Below are positions 35,609-50,660 of a DNA stretch of 64,000 nucleotides, piece by piece (positions within the stretch are counted from its first letter, which is position 1; each line of letters opens with the position of its first letter). The stretch comes from Paragonimus westermani (taxonomy: Eukaryota; Platyhelminthes; Trematoda; Plagiorchiida; Troglotrematidae), in the NCBI GenBank assembly GCA_008508345.1, contig QNGE01000276.1, forward strand, positions 81,557 to 145,556, in the 5' to 3' direction. The translations under genes were made by a program, and so were the position numbers. The notes below the pieces were generated by a model that ran no database searches, had not been told where the DNA came from, and was given only the letters and a program-made list of their open reading frames with translations.

Positions 35609-37442
35609 GTAGGATCAACTAATTAGATCAGTTGGGATTCTTGTGATGGTCGCATAAGTGTTGCGACTTCCCGATTTGCCTCTTAACGTTAGTTGGTGAT
35701 AGGACTACACGCTACCAGCTTCACGGAAGTGTTCTTTTTTATTCAGAATTTTTTCACCCCTAAAAAGCGCTCAATACGATTTTATTCAAACGCACAAAGA
35801 GACAGAAACTCTGTGAGCTCATGAACCTGTGAATAGTTATGATGCATATCTGGAAAGAAATGCTTTTGATATTACAAGTATGCCTTCCAAAGTGTTCTCA
35901 ATAATCAATCATTTGACTTCAATCATAAAGACACGTATATCGCTGGCTCATCTTTGGTTTCCTTTTTCTGAAATTTATAACACAAGGAAGAAGTAAAACA
36001 AACCGATCAATCTTTGCGGTTGTCCAGACTTCTCGGGAAGACAGGTCGAAGATGGCGTTTTCAAATTCCCATAGATAGCTTAATGTATAGCTTTGGAGTA
36101 GACAGTCTCTTTTGATTTCTAGTGCTGGCCAATAAAGAAAAATGTGGTTTCATCTGTGTAGACCACGAGCTTGTGTGGTTTATTAATAGGAGTTGGCTGA
36201 GAGAAAAAGGTAGGACCCAGCTTATGTTGCTTTGACTCATCCCTGGAACCATCGTGAGACAATGCTGTTGGACTGTCTTTGGCTGACTGACACAAACTTG
36301 TGAACGAGCATCAAGTGTTGGTTGCTTTAAGACAGCTGGATTCCCATGTGTTAGAACACTGACAATCAAGCGTCCAACAGTCTTCCTTTGTCAGCTCCAG
36401 ATCGGGTGAATCTTTGTTGTCATCCTATCTAGTGACCTAGTCTGCACTTTAACACTACGAACAGTTAGAAAACGCGTGATGTGAGTATGGACAAACAAAT
36501 TATCCAGCAGACAGAAATATCTGAAGAACGTAGTAGCAGTTCACCTATGACTGCTGGCAAATTTTGTGAAACTCGTCTTACCAGCTGACTGGTCACTTTT
36601 GTGTGACCAAGATGGTAAGGAATGATGAAACTCAACCACAGCTAGTCAGTTAGACACAACCGAACAAAGTATGTGATTGTGATTGTATGTCGTCTCTAAT
36701 GATGTTCGTAGTTCGTCGGCCGAGTGGGCACGGACTACGAGTTTTACTATAACTATTTCTAGTAAAACTAACGACTGGGGACAAGGATGAAAAGTATGTG
36801 AAACGTCAACAGTTTTTCAACTTTCTTCCATCATCTTTTAAAACTCATTAGGCTGTTCTGTGATTAAAAAGAATTCAGAAGAACCAGGCGCAATTTGTTA
36901 GGTCAGTTCAAGGTGAATGTTGCTGTGAACATGCCTGTACTGTTATATGAGACAATATTCACACCGATTTAAAGAAAATGTGATATACGGGATGTATGTA
37001 AAGCTGTTTATGACATGCATGCTCGCAAAGGGGAAGGTTGATAAACAGCAGAAATGGTGAACAGCCCATGACCTGGTCAGGATGTGTAAAGAAACGGGCA
37101 CCGACGTTGTTCCCGATTGACTACATCCAACAAGGTTGTAAGTATGTTGAACGTCCACAAACGGCTGGATACTCTGAAAGATAAGAACGTAAGCCTTAGT
37201 TATTGACGAGAATGTTGTTGTGATTATGTTTTGCTGTAGTTGCAACCACATCGTTCCAAAAAAGACTTCGAAAAATTACCAAGAATTCTGAACTAGAGTA
37301 CACTTTAAAACTGACAAAATGTGTATCAGACAGTTTCGATGTCGATCCACATCTCCCACCGCACTTTTCCGTTTCTGTTCATTTCTTCTGTTTCCTGGTC
37401 GTTTTCGTTTGTAAACCGAATGGACGTTAAGTCAGCTTTCAG
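35609..37442. other. no recognised feature
   Basis: A minus-strand frame at 36061-36369 and another at 36943-37251 carry no family motif. Possible intron. Confidence 0.3.
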
Positions 37443-37526
37443 ACATTTTTTAGTCATGACAGTATATTATTTCATACTAAAGCAAGGCTGGAATCTTCGA
37501 ATGGCGGTTATGTCTACACTGGAAAG
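37443..37526 (+). CDS. candidate small exon
   Basis: 84 bases, phase 0 to phase 0, acceptor GTCAGCTTTCAG with a T-rich region upstream, donor GGAAAG|GTAACT. The peptide starts TFFSHDSILFHTKARLESSN. Its phases fit the candidates on both sides. An open frame of 28 codons is not rare by chance. Confidence 0.2.
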
Positions 37527-38172
37527 GTAACTCGATCAAAATAGTAAAATAACCGGCCGCTAAGCAAGTTAGGAGTTGCAGGCGATACAGACGTACCAGC
37601 TCATTAGCCTTCGATTTGGTATATGAAAAGGAACGATGTACTGTTTGACTCAGCAGTGTAACTTGTTTCGTTAATCAGGTGTTTGAAAAATTAGAACTAT
37701 TCTTGTTGTCTTGTACTTACACAATACTCGGACGTATTTTTGGCTGATACATTCTTGCACATGATAAGTGCTGTCAGTATGATTGTTCCAAGATAGACTC
37801 AAAGGTGGTCCGTTTGTTGGGTTCCGTCTCCTCATTCAATATAGCACTGCGGGTGCAACAAAGTTGAAGTCCTGTTGATTCTATAGAGCTGGTGGGTAAA
37901 CGCCGACTCCTGACTCCTCATACGACCGTTCAAAACGTAACCACAGCGTTGTACAGACTGTACACATGAACCATGAGGACTACTTGTTTGAACGAACTAA
38001 AGATGGGAAATGGGATAATCTAGCGCTGCTTCTCTCGAGTGATCCTCATAGTGGCTCCTAACTAGGGGCTAGTGAGCTTGTTTGTAACAAATGTGACGTG
38101 CATATTAGAAACTTGTCTGGACAACTTTCCCGGTGCACTAACCATTCTACTGAACGGTTCATCTGGCCCTAG

Positions 38173-38250
38173 CCAGCTCCTTCGGATGCTGACTACGGTG
38201 GTGGTTTGCCTAATTACCACATCAACGACTGTCTCTTTTCAAAAACTAAG
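38173..38250 (+). CDS. candidate small exon
   Basis: 78 bases, phase 0 to phase 0, acceptor TTCATCTGGCCCTAG, donor ACTAAG|GTAGTT. The peptide starts PAPSDADYGGGLPNYHIND, an unusual glycine- and tyrosine-bearing sequence. A second frame across the same bases is also open (38072-38254), so the coding frame is uncertain. Confidence 0.2.
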
Positions 38251-41200
38251 GTAGTTTTCAAGCTGAAATTGGCGGTCTTCAATAAAGGTTATAGGTTCAG
38301 TCTTTGTTCATGCAACAAATTGAAAGATATTGGTGACGGTTTTTCACCTGAGCCTAGAGTGTTTCATTGTTCCACAAAAAATGAACAGTCTGTCAGCTGC
38401 TTATTGTGAATCGCTGCCACTTTTTAAAAGATGGCAAAACATCCTGTGTTGGTCAAAGAAGTATTGGCTTTGTCTCTGTCACTTTCAAGATACTTATAAG
38501 TTCCACGATGTGGCGGCCTCCGGAACATAAAGACGGTTGAATGTGAGACGAGCGGACCGATTTCTGGCAGATGTGTGGATCTTCTAGCTGATTATGGAGC
38601 ATCAGTAAACTTTCACACATCCTATAATTACAAGTATAATGGACTACAGGCATATGATAAGGGATTACATTCCGACGCACATCATTGCACGTGAATTTGG
38701 TCATCCGTCAGCCGACAGCCATCTGCTGAGGAGTTGGGATACTGTATTTACAAAATATCTCCTCCTCATTCTGAAAGACACCACTTAACTCTGTGATCAA
38801 GATTGATTCCGAAGTTTTCGACCGCTGATGTATCAGCTTCTTTAACTCTGCCTGTATGCGTGTTAACCACTGGTCTCTACATACTGATTCAATGCGTTCA
38901 GTTCATTCCTTGCAACTGACGGTTTTGTTTAATCCTATGAACCGTCCGGAAACTTCTTAGGAGTTAACGCATTTGATCTTTTTACTCACAAACAAATCCA
39001 TCAGTTTGTAACAATCAGCAACGAGTTAATCACCCAAACAGTAAATTTCTGATGCTGTGAACCATATCTGAACGAGGCTATTAACGGAAACTCCTAAAAT
39101 TTTAAACAATTTCCAGTTTGTAAGATAACTTTCTTGTAACCCACCTGAAAAACAAGGATGTAACCATTTGAAATATATACTCAGCGCATCCTACATTGTA
39201 AACTCTTGCACAAAAATGGCCAGAGTATTATATGGAACTTCATCCGCACAGATCTGACGAGTACGTCTTACGTTTTGGAAAAAAGCGATCACATGATTAG
39301 TCAATGTAGACTTTCAATCTGCTGTATCGTTTGGTGCATCCACTGATTCCGAATGCCTAGATGAGTTTTTGTAGCTTTCATTCTTACAGTGATAAACTAT
39401 CGTGACAATAAGCTACATTTTAGTTCTGTCCGCTTAATCGAATGTCATCTCCAAGCATCTGCAACACCAAACAAAATGAGCAAAACACGTAGTCTGGGTT
39501 TACTTTGGGAAGGCTGTTTTTAAGTAATGGAACACTTAAACGCTTTCATATGTCGGTTATGGCGCCATCACTGCGAAACATGAAGTGATCCCGGAAAGCC
39601 AATGTTGATAGTAATTATCATTGAAGTAAATTTGGCCGGAAACAGTGAATGTGTGTTCCTGATAGACTAGACCGCCCTTTGCTGTTTATCAGATTGCCTA
39701 TGATGCATGATTAGATCACACACGGCGTACATTGCTGGAAATCCTGGTGGTCATCACATCGTCCACACAGCATGGCTCCGCGTCTGACCCTCCTCCTGAT
39801 TCTTTGTGACAAAATGGTGGCATTTAAACTGTTCTCTGCCCACCACCAGACAGCTGAATTCTGGTAATTGACAGTTAACACACCGAACTCGATGGGATTA
39901 AATTCAGCTCTGTGAAGTAAACAAACCGTGGTTGGCAAAGATCGAATGGTACCTTAAATTTAGTATCAATAAAGACAAACTATATCATTCCCTCTGAGTG
40001 AAGGGATATTCGGCAAATTATTTTGGAAAGTTGCAGTCTTTTACATTAGGTCCAAAATGTTTGATTGATGATAAGTGTCTCTGACCGCCGTCTTGCATGA
40101 AAATGCATAGTACACCTTCATCATTCTCCCCAGTTCATGTGAACTAATGTTGGCATCCACTTCAGATTCTTTCATGGCTACTGCTGAAAGGTTGGAGAGC
40201 ATCTGCTACCAAAATTCGCTCTGTTTTGCAATCATCAGATTGTAACTCACCATGACGATGACATAACCACATCATCATCCATCCAGACAACAGTACGGGG
40301 AGCATTTTAAAAGGTGAACAACCTGAATTTTAGACTTGAGAAGCAACGTCAGCATTGCCACACCGCAGTTTTCTCAATATTTGGTCAACCACGTTGGGTT
40401 CTGCAAATTCCTGTGTGCGTCCACCATCAATCAGGAGTAAACCCACTTACAGAAATACTGACTGCTGTAGGGAGATAAATCTGTTGCCATAGAAACAGTC
40501 GTTATTGTCTGACTAGTGTTTCCGTTGCCGCAACCAGAAGTACAACTCCGAGGTCTAGTTTGGGAGTACTGAAGTTTGTGTGCCGCAGTCATAAATCAAG
40601 AATTAATGTACGAATTAATTCAGCACATTTTCGACATTCATAAAAGCATGTCCTAATTAGAGACAGAAAGTAAGACAACTGGAACGGTTAAGGTTATAAA
40701 TCTGGCTGGATCGTGAGTGGTACTTACAGCCAAATACACAGCAAGCATAGATTGACATCCGGTTGTCCTTTCGTACACAGCGTTTGTTACAGAAGGCAGA
40801 TAAACAAGGTCTGGGCATGGTTACGGATATTTGAGCCATGACCTTTCATGAAGACCGTAAACGATTATGCCGTCCTGACGTTGTTCTCTCTGGTAGATAC
40901 GCGCTGTGCATCCGGTGAAGTGGAGTTTCGCCATCATTGTGTGTGAAGTGACAAAGCTCTCAACTACTTCTGACTGACTCTGTTCCCAATTGCTTCATGT
41001 CCTACCAATGTATTTTTGAATAGGTAGGAAAACTGATAGATAAGATGACCGGCGGGAAACACAGGACCTCGCATTTTGATCGAGGTTAGAGGCAACCTAT
41101 TCGTTCGTGGGAGTAGACCAAGTTTTATCCTATCAAGTGCGCGCTTCGAAGAGACAACTATTATTTGTCACAAAGTATCCATCAAGACGCAATGTATGAA

Positions 41201-44200
41201 ATAGAGATTAATGCAGATAATTTGTTTCACATACGCCAAAAACTATGTCTAAAGACGAAGCAAGGTTACCACATTTTCTTTTATAGTATTCCTGAGAGAG
41301 TTTCATGTAACATTGCACAATCCACAGTGGATACTCAGAGCCTACTCTGAACGCTCTATAAAACCACACACGTTCTGATGTCCCTTCCACATTACAGTAT
41401 TTCGATCATGGCGCTAAGTATGTCCGAGATTCACTGACACAAGTGGACATAATGCTATTTGACGTTTGTAATCTCCTTTGCTCATACTCTTCTTTAAATG
41501 CTATAAAACAATGCTTTGTTGACGAGAAATGTTCTGTTGAGCGTTCAACATCTGTCTCCTGTCTGCATTGATTAATCAGTTGATTTACCAGTGCATGTGT
41601 GATCGACTGCTAAATTGATTGTTCCTCATTTTTTCTCTGGTTTTTTGTCGATATATGCTATACCGCTGCCAGATTTTTCGGACAATTCTAATTTTACGGT
41701 TGTGGTAATCCACCTAAGCAATTTGTTGAGTTCATTCAAAAAGGTTGCAACCAAATTTCTATCCGATCTAACTCATCGTCATTCCTCGGAACCCTTTAGG
41801 TTGTCATACACCTTTCATCAAATATACTCGAACTATGTTTTCTCTATTCCGTTTTGTCACAATGAACCTGAATTCTACAAAATCTGATTGTCATTATCGT
41901 TCAGTGCAATATATAATAGAAAAAATTAGTTCCACGTAGGAATTTGAAAAAAGAAAGCGAACTGTACGGCATACGGTGTTTTGTATGGGGACAGTTTATT
42001 CGGTTTTCATTAGTGACCGAGGTGAAAATGGCATAACCCAATTGTGTTGGCCGGACATTACAACAAAAGATGATAAGTTGTGTCCTATTGGCAAATCAAT
42101 TATTTCCTAGACATAGTAACATGCTGGTGTAATTACTCACAGTGATAATATTGATTGAACTGAGATGAGTCAATAGTGCATTTCACTTGAGGTTTACCGT
42201 GTTACACACCAACTTTCCTTCATTACTCAATTTGTCCTCCATAAGTTAACTGCTCGACAATTGTTGAAAATTTGAGTAGAACGCCGAAACTCCTCCTTGT
42301 TCTCCAGGTCTAGAAATACTGTAATTCACCTGACTTGACGAAGCGAGTTTCTGACAGGTTTCGTTGTCATTGAGATGTTCTCTCCAGGTACAAACTTGAC
42401 GGATATGATAATGCACTCGGAATATAGAGACTTGCAAATTAAGGTTTTGTTGGATAAGTTAAAGTCAACGACTACCTCACAAACTCGTGAAATGTAATAC
42501 CCCACCTGGTTTATTCTGAACTTGTGGGCGTATTGTATGTATTTTAGGGCTGTTTTCATTCAATGTGATTAACTTCGGCGACCTCGTGGGTTACTGGAAT
42601 ATTGTTTCGTTAGTATATTTGCCAAAATGGTAAAACCCACTTGTGTTTGTCTCAACAACAGTGGTCTACTTCACAGGAATGGTACAGTCATTTGTATCGT
42701 ATGCAGGCGTTGATTGTATTTTGGAATCTGTCTCACCTACCTCAACACTTTTTAATGTCGTATATCAACCTTTGTTGCTTGATTTTTGTCAGATAATCCA
42801 CGCACACGTGGGGAACACTATCTATAAATGAGAAAAGCTTATCAATTACGCTGTCTGTATGGCTCCTTTGAGATGCTGTGCTTAAAGTTATGCTAAAAAC
42901 CTGATGCTATTTCTATCTGTTGTGATCACCAAAGACGCTTGGGTTGCGAAGTCGTGTATCGCATGAAATCCTTTACAACTGATGTAAAAACATAGGACAG
43001 TGAACGCGCACACAGTCTCATTGCTTACGTGTATTTGCACACGGTGAGCAACAGTGCATTGTCAGTTGCCTTGGTGACACATTCCCACATTGCATACACA
43101 CGGTTCCCATAATTGCTTCTAGTCTCCTGCTTTTTTGGTGTTGAGACCTGCCCTTTGTTTTTCGGATGTACGCACCGTACTAATCACAGACGAAGGTGCT
43201 TGTTATACAACGCTAGGTATGTTATCAGTTGATAGGTGCGAACTAGTTCAGAATTCACCCAACCATATTTTGGCAAATCTGATTTGCGATCTCCTTTAGA
43301 AGTGCCAACATCAATTCAAGTAACGAACCACATACAAACCGATATATGATGCAGTGACAAGCAGGTTAGTATGCACCGTCCAGTTTTGTGACAGTTTTTT
43401 AGTACTGTTCTCAATAACTGTCCGAATATACTCGTGAATATCCATGGTGGTTTCAACTGTGAGTCATTTGACAGACAACTTACTCGGTGATTCATGATAA
43501 GTGATCCGGAGAGTCACAAAACATCCTGAGTTAGGATTGGAAAATTTTTGCTTGAAGTAATGCGACCGTTAAAACTACATCGAATGCTTCGCAACGCTTG
43601 AAGTGAATCACTACCAGTTTTCGGTTTGAATGGTTCTGGTTTCATTCAAACGGTTCAAGGCATAAATCGAAAAATTGGATACACTTACCAACGGAGCTCG
43701 TGTCCAAACCCGGACAGTTTGTTGCGCTGTTCGGAACAGTTCATTCTAGTAACAGCCTGTCGATAATAACCGCCTTTCTTCAAAACGCTTTACTTCTTAT
43801 CCACTGTGTTCATGTGAAACAGCTTGGCCATTTTTATCAGCAAAATAGAGGGTTTCCGTGAACCGTCAGTTTTCAAAAAACTAAGGAACCAATAACTTTC
43901 TCCGGCCCGTTTTCTCCAGTCAGTCTGCGTTGAAAAGCCATGTGAATGTCTCGTAGATTTTCATGTTTAATTACTAGATGGAGCAAAATGGACATCAACT
44001 TTGAGTGGTCTCGAGATCACGAGGCACTTAAATGATATTTGGTTCTCATTCGGTGAACAATTGTGCTTGTTTAAAATGTTGCCGGTTTGCTCATTAAAAC
44101 AGTCATGACAAACCGCTACATAATGAAATTGAAAATATCGTTGAGACAGCGCAATTCCAAACGAGGACCGCTCAACCGTAAATGAATGGTCGAATATGAT

Positions 44201-46949
44201 TCTAACGTCAAGCGCTATGAAATGAATTATAGCTGTATATCACTCTGAGTTAACTCAGCGAATTAAATGTTACCGCATCGTTTTTCTACTCGCTTACAAG
44301 TGTTACTCATTAAATTGAAAAATAATTTACTGCACTTATGAATCACATAAAGTGCAGATATTTCAAGGCAGCTACCCTAGACAATAACGGGGTTTTTCTG
44401 TTGCTCAAGTATACACTTTGAGTGTGTTGACTAATGACTTTTGATCAAAAAGTCTTACGATACTTGAGCAGCTAGGTTTAGTTATAACAGTTTTAAAGCA
44501 GTCATCGAATGGTTTCAGTTACAAGCACTGATGTGTGTACAACATAACTAGAAAACAGAACGTGTCAAACCTTTTTGTATCTAAGCTCGGTAGACATAGC
44601 AGCAGCCACAGCATGACTAAGTCACGTGGACTTCTTGGCCATTTTCACAATCGGTTTGAACGATTTCGTATTTGAAACCACAGAACAAAGCGAAATGGTC
44701 ATCTGGTAGTGTAAAACTCCGTAGATTTTCATATCCATATCGTAGTGATTGGATATTTTTGTGTAACAGCACAAAGCATACTTGTTTGAAATGTCTGGTG
44801 ATATTCTTATTGGCTGGTCACTTCGACGTGAGACGATAAACCGCGGGAACTTTAGTTTTTGACTACGAAATACTGTATGGCTCATAAATCTTAATTAACA
44901 TGTAAAATTTTCATAGATGCCTACACAGGTTTTGCATGAGGACAGAAGTAGTTCTGCTTATCTTTGACATATCGAACATGAGTTTAGTAAACATATACTT
45001 CCCAACCTACAAAACAAAAACGTCATCATATTTTCAGACCTAGATTGTGTAATATGCAGTCTGAATTGATCAAGTCGTTACATTCGTAGTTGAAGTGTGT
45101 CAAGATTTGATTTTCACATGTTACTCTATCTTTTTACACTGAGTCCTGAAGCTAACAAAAATTCCTGGTAATCTTCAAATCCAGGTTCCTAAAAGGAGGT
45201 TGCATACACACTGGTACAATGCTGTACGTGGAGGGAGCAGTGCGTTAAGAGTGGGATGATCATCGAAATTAGTAACATATAATTAAATGTAAATGACAGA
45301 AATAGAGTGTATCCAAAGGGAGTTGAGATTCGATACGGTTGGATATTCATTTTGCGGCCTGACTCGGATGATCAAGCGGTAAGAATAAACCAATCCTCAC
45401 AAAGGAACCCTTGAAAATAGTCTTACTGTCTGAAAACCGAGGACGAAACTTCCGTTTGGTCATTCTGACACACAGGAGTAACGTTGATGGCTCTTTAAGA
45501 CGATTTAAAGCAAATGATCGCCAAGCCTTTTTCCGACAAACTACGGTACTACAAAATGGTTGCATCACCTGGGAAAATGAATTTCATGTTGTATTCTGGT
45601 TGGAGATTGGAAAACTTGGACATGAATTATCACGGAAAATTCCCCGACACCTCCTTCTTTTCAGTAATGTTCTGCACAAAATGTTTTGATTGGTCATTCT
45701 CGGTTTATGAAACTTCAGCCTAAACGGAATTCGTCAAAAAGAAATCCACCACTCAGACACCTCGGAATTTCGCACTGTCAAAGCGCGTGCTGTTTAAACA
45801 AGCACGTTTGAAAACTTATAGGTTACCACGTTCCTGTTACGCTCACATAAGCCCCAGAAGCAGAGCAATTAAGCTTGAACGAACCACGATTAAGGTAGCC
45901 ATTTGAAATCTCCAAGCTGGAGAGTTGCGAAAACCCAGGAGTTTGGCTTCATCCGCTTGATCAAAATCGATCAGATCTCAGTAGAGCACATCCATCTAAA
46001 CCCCTAAGCATGTTGTCATCAAACAAGAGCCTAAGGGGTGAGTGATCACACATTTTAATGACCAATCCGAACTGCTACAGTGTGTATCCAAAATATTCGT
46101 TGTGTGCGCGTTAGAGATATGTGACAGGACGTTACCAGAGAGAATAAAAACACTTGGAGATACATTATTTTTTAAGCTGCCGTACTGTTAACATCAAAAA
46201 TGATTGAAGACGCGTCACATGCAAGTCTGAGACGGTAAATGGGTGTTTTATAGAGGGCGTCACACTGCAATAGTAATGCACCAGGCAGTTTTGAAAAGAC
46301 ACAATGAAGGCTAGTACCTTCCTCCAATGAAGAACACTTTAAAAGCATTTCGTTCCTTACCGGCTGGCATGTTAGCGCACGGTGAATGAACAAGTAGAGG
46401 AAACTCATCTGGTTTTTCATTCTTTACCATGATACCCTATCTAACCTGGTTTTAACGCAGCTGGCGCACAATTCAGCCTCAAACTAGGATCTATAAACAT
46501 TTTTACTCCCAAATACATAAACCCTGAACACCATACAATTCTCAAGATGTTCTCGCTTTTATTAGCGTTACCTACGCTTGTAGCGTGAAAACTATCCAAG
46601 CTCGACAGCGCAATTTCTGCTTTGACTAAGACCCGTGTGACCTAAATAATTTGGGCTGTTCTGTCTTGAATTTTTTAACCGAATATTTTCAAGTTTTGTT
46701 GATTCCTTGGGAAAAACCAAATGCTTCACGAGAAAGGTTTAGTTTTTTGGGATAGGTCATATCGATTTCACCAGCATAGGGCTTTGCGATGTGTAGTTTC
46801 TTTCTGCCTCCAACCTTTTAGCGTATCTCTAGAAAACGGTCGTTCATTGGGATTCCAAGCTGTTTTTCCAGTATCCACTTAGGTGATTTATCTCAAATGG
46901 GTTGGTGTAACCTTCGAACTCATGGGGTTAATAGAAAGCAATGAACTAG
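38251..46949. other. long stretch without recognised genes
   Basis: About 8.7 kb of AT-rich DNA. Frames of 60-90 codons on both strands carry no motif. Minor splice-bounded pieces (39424-39488, 42358-42387) are too weak to list separately. No SINE, LINE, PLE or Gypsy trace was seen. Confidence 0.35.
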
Positions 46950-47050
46950 TTCGAGCTCAGTGCTAGCTTCGACGCAGTGGAAGTAAAAGACCGAGAACTG
47001 TGGACACAGATAAAATCTGCGTTTGGCTCGAGTTACAAACATCATTATAG
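46950..47050 (+). CDS. candidate exon
   Basis: An open piece ends on a TATAG|GTAACA donor at 47051. The peptide includes DAVEVKDRELWTQIKSAF. It ends two bases into a codon, which fits the one-base start of the candidate at 50305. The acceptor side is unclear: several AG sites occur with a poor pyrimidine tract, so the left limit is simply the preceding stop. Confidence 0.22.
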
Positions 47051-50000
47051 GTAACAGCAAGTGAATGGGTTAGTTAGGACATGTGAGACAAACGAGCGCC
47101 GATCACCCCGCTTTCCTCTGATGCTCGAGTGGCAGATATGGCACGGTCTTAATCCTAGGCTTCCAGCTCTAATGCAAATTTTATGCTAAACATTGTGTAA
47201 ATGCCATGCGGTGTACATATATACGTTTTCTATGGTTTACTTGACGAATGAAACTTACTGTCCAATCCTTCATCAGTTAGTTTGATTCTGGAAAAGTTGT
47301 CCAGAATGACAGGAGTATCAGTCCACGCATAATTATTCACTAGCCTCAAGGGTGCAAGAAGACTAGTTCCCAATCCAAATATAGGGAACGCACCCGGTGT
47401 GATAATCAAACCTCTTGAGTTCACCGCATTCGGTTTACCAACAACTGTTGTTATATTCCAATATCAATCTGCCACAGGTTTTAAATTAGCCTAAACTCAA
47501 ATCTTCCTCTGTTGAGCCTCTTCTAAAATCAATAAATCAATGATCAGCTACACAATCTTTAATTGTTCAGGTGACAAGAACACAGCGTCAGAAATATAGT
47601 GTGGTTTCAGTTACCACGCCCCACCAGCAGGCCACCAGGGGTAGTAGAACCTTTGCATGTTACAATTTGCTCTGGACATTGTGTTCTTCTCAGTCACTTA
47701 ATTGAAAAATTGTTAAATACTGCGTGCAAACTGTTTGCATTCATTAGCAGTAATGCAGTAGCTCCTCATTTCACTGTTTGAATGACTTTCTAACATGAAC
47801 GCAAATGAAAACGTCCAATCACTGTATTTATTGGTTCCATGACACACATCGTTAAAGCTTGCTTACTACCTAGTAGTAATAATGAACACACTAGAGTAGA
47901 GATAATGCGGATACAGGATTTAGGGTTACTCCAGCTCGCACGCACCTCTTGACAGCTACCGCATCGCTTATTACACCAGATCAACCTGAGAACCACAAAC
48001 GGCGATATGAATCTCACGTAAGACGTTTCCGTACAACAGCTACCTGAAGTGGAGAGACACTCCCATGTCGCTTTCGTTTTCTGAAGTTTACACTGGTTTG
48101 AATTGACCACAGTCAGGTCCAACCATTTTGTCGGTCTGTCAGAAACCACTTCTAGTCAAACCTACGATTCTTGTTATTGCCACATCATTTGTCTCCTCCA
48201 CATATGATCTTGATTTCTCCCTACCTTGTCGTTATCTCATGTTCTTTCTGTCCTCTGAACAGAGTGGATCAATAGTTCATCACCCTAACGGCTGCATTTG
48301 ACATGCTAGGAAACTCATTTTTCAATCAACACACCGCCTATGGGTTCACATGAATTATATTTCTTAAACTACAACCAATTATGAAATGTGGTGCACTGAA
48401 CCAGAAATTAAGAGTATGACGGCTGTATGGCCAATTGCCACTTTGTTCACTCAACTCAAACTATATCGTGATTGCCTCAGTTGCTCCAAATGTCGAATAG
48501 GACAGTCATTGATTATTCCTATTCAGTCATATGGGTTATGACCTAATACGCTGTACTACACCTCCAGTTTGGATTTTACGATAAGACTAATGTTAGCCAT
48601 AACTAGTTTTTCGTTGGCCAATCGCTGCCCAGAAATGGAATTCCCCTGTAAAATCTCGTCTAGTGTATGTTTATTAAGTGTATTAAGGTGCAATAGAGGC
48701 ATCCCATTTTTTGATAGACTGTCAGAAATGTCCGTTCCTAGACAGTATGACTGTCAGGCAACTCAACTCTCTGGGCACCGCCCTTTTGTACATCTTCATT
48801 GATGTGTTCCTGCCAAACAGTTTGTGTTGTGGAGGACAAAACGTAAGTACCGTCCTATCGACTTAGGCTTTCAATGTATTTTTCATCGTGTTATTTAACG
48901 TGTGAGCAATTACCATATCTGAGAAGAGAAGAACGTCACATACACTCATCTCGTTTGTTGTCGTCACGTTCAGAATGGGGTGATTCATAATCACAAACGA
49001 TTCATTTTAAACCATTCAGTCTGCAATGTTACCACAGCATTATTTTGCAAAGATTTGCACACTACTGGATATACATTAATCTTTAAGCAAACTGTTAGAA
49101 GCTGGCTGAGTAAGACATCTGTTGCGATATCACAAAATTGCTGGAAAATACGTGGTCAAAGGCTGAGCCCCAAGTTTTACGGATAAAACTACAACCATGA
49201 TCTTCATTCATTCACGGAGGTGGAAGTGGGAGTTGTTTTGTTTGTTACAAGTCGAATACACTATCATTCATTCCAACGGTAGAAGGTTTGTTTATGGGAA
49301 TGTCACATCAGTTGGTCACGATCGTTCTGGAGTATCCTTTTGACCAACCAATAACAAGAATCAGAGCCAAGGTGAACAACCCAGGGGAGTTTGGGGGGGG
49401 GGGCATGTGGTGACAAAGAATACGATCAAGCCAGTGACTTGGTGTTTGGATAACGCCGGACCTTACGTCCAAAAACATGGTTTTTGAATTTGTAATCTAT
49501 GTTTTAGTCAGCCAGTCGCGACCATTTCAGCAAAAGGCAGAAATTGGTGATTCACTTAACCCGATACGAGTTGAACTGTTAGGCAGAGATTCACTTAGAT
49601 AGGTGGTGTTCAGTGAGTGTCAGACAGAACTTTGGCAGAATGGATCACACGTAATAAAAACGGTCTTTTCTCACGTTTGGTCAAACCAGTTTTCTTTCTT
49701 CAATTTCACTCATCCTATAGGTTTTAGGACAGTGCTGTTTCGTACTAATGAGTCGAAGTCAATTGCTACCAACTACTAGTTTTCACCTTCGTACTGTAGT
49801 ACTCCTGTCATCAAAACAGCTTTTGAAGAATTCTTCAGCTACTATAGGGTGAACACCAGTTATGTGACAAAGAATTTTAAACGAGCATACTTTTTCTAAG
49901 AATGAAAATGAACGTGAATTTCGCTTTAACAACAAGTTACCAGTCAGACTGCTTTTGGGGTATGCTGATTGATCAAAACGGCTGGTAACCTAAGCATAAT

Positions 50001-50304
50001 CATAAACAAATCAATACACCAAAACTTTCAGCCACAATCAATTCTGAGCAGTGCTTAGTGTATCTGATCATTTAGAAAGGAAAAACACAGTTTCCGTTCT
50101 ACTAAATACAACGCACAACGCAATTTTGAATCGAGCATTTTGTTCAACTCACAGAGCAGTGTCTGTTTACAATGTCCAGTAGTGAAAGCGTTGAATTTTA
50201 TACTTTGCTAATCAAAATCACCTAAACACAGATGTGTATATGTAATTTATTACAAAAGACGGTGGTCATAAATTCAATTAAATCACCACCTTTGTTCATT
50301 TTAG
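47051..50304. other. no recognised feature
   Basis: Possible intron. An 11-base G run lies at 49393-49403. Frames at 47790-48149 (minus) and 48569-48802 (plus) have no motif. Confidence 0.3.
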
Positions 50305-50484
50305 GCTGCTCAGTTTTGTCTCAAAACACAAGACCTATATTATCAGTCAGCTACCATTACCAAGGGATATAAATACTGGTTTCCAACCCGTGTACGTAGA
50401 TGTTTTCAAAAGCAAGCCAGGACAATCCATGATCATCTCGGTCTACTTGAGTGGTTCCAAAACAACCAAAAGTGTGAGCACTGC
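50305..50484 (+). CDS. candidate exon of an unidentified host gene
   Basis: 180 bases between a strong acceptor (ACCTTTGTTCATTTTAG) and a consensus GTGAGT donor. Two frames are open. The more protein-like one includes TYIISQLPLPRDINTGFQPV and VDVFKSKPGQSMIISVYLSG, with alternating hydrophobic residues suggesting a beta-rich domain. That frame starts one base in and ends with two bases, so it joins in frame with the candidates at 46950-47050 and 50661-50805. No family recognised. Confidence 0.33.
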
Positions 50485-50660
50485 GTGAGTATTTTTGTCC
50501 GATAACATTTTGGAACGTCTCCGCAATAGTATCAATTTAAATTCTTAATGTAAATAACCTAACCATCAATCAGTGAGGACACTTCGATTCGTTCTGTTCA
50601 GTTTACCTAGATAAGAATAATTGACTTTTGATCGATTCTGGGATTAAATAACGTTTACAG

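Noticed and set aside
36061..36369. Possible Tc1/mariner-like transposase, because an alternative frame reads VVYTDETTFFFIG
   Set aside because: Only one motif-like stretch, no flanking catalytic residues in order, no terminal inverted repeats.
49393..49403. 11-base G run as a regulatory quadruplex
   Set aside because: A single homopolymer without neighbouring G tracts; too little to claim.
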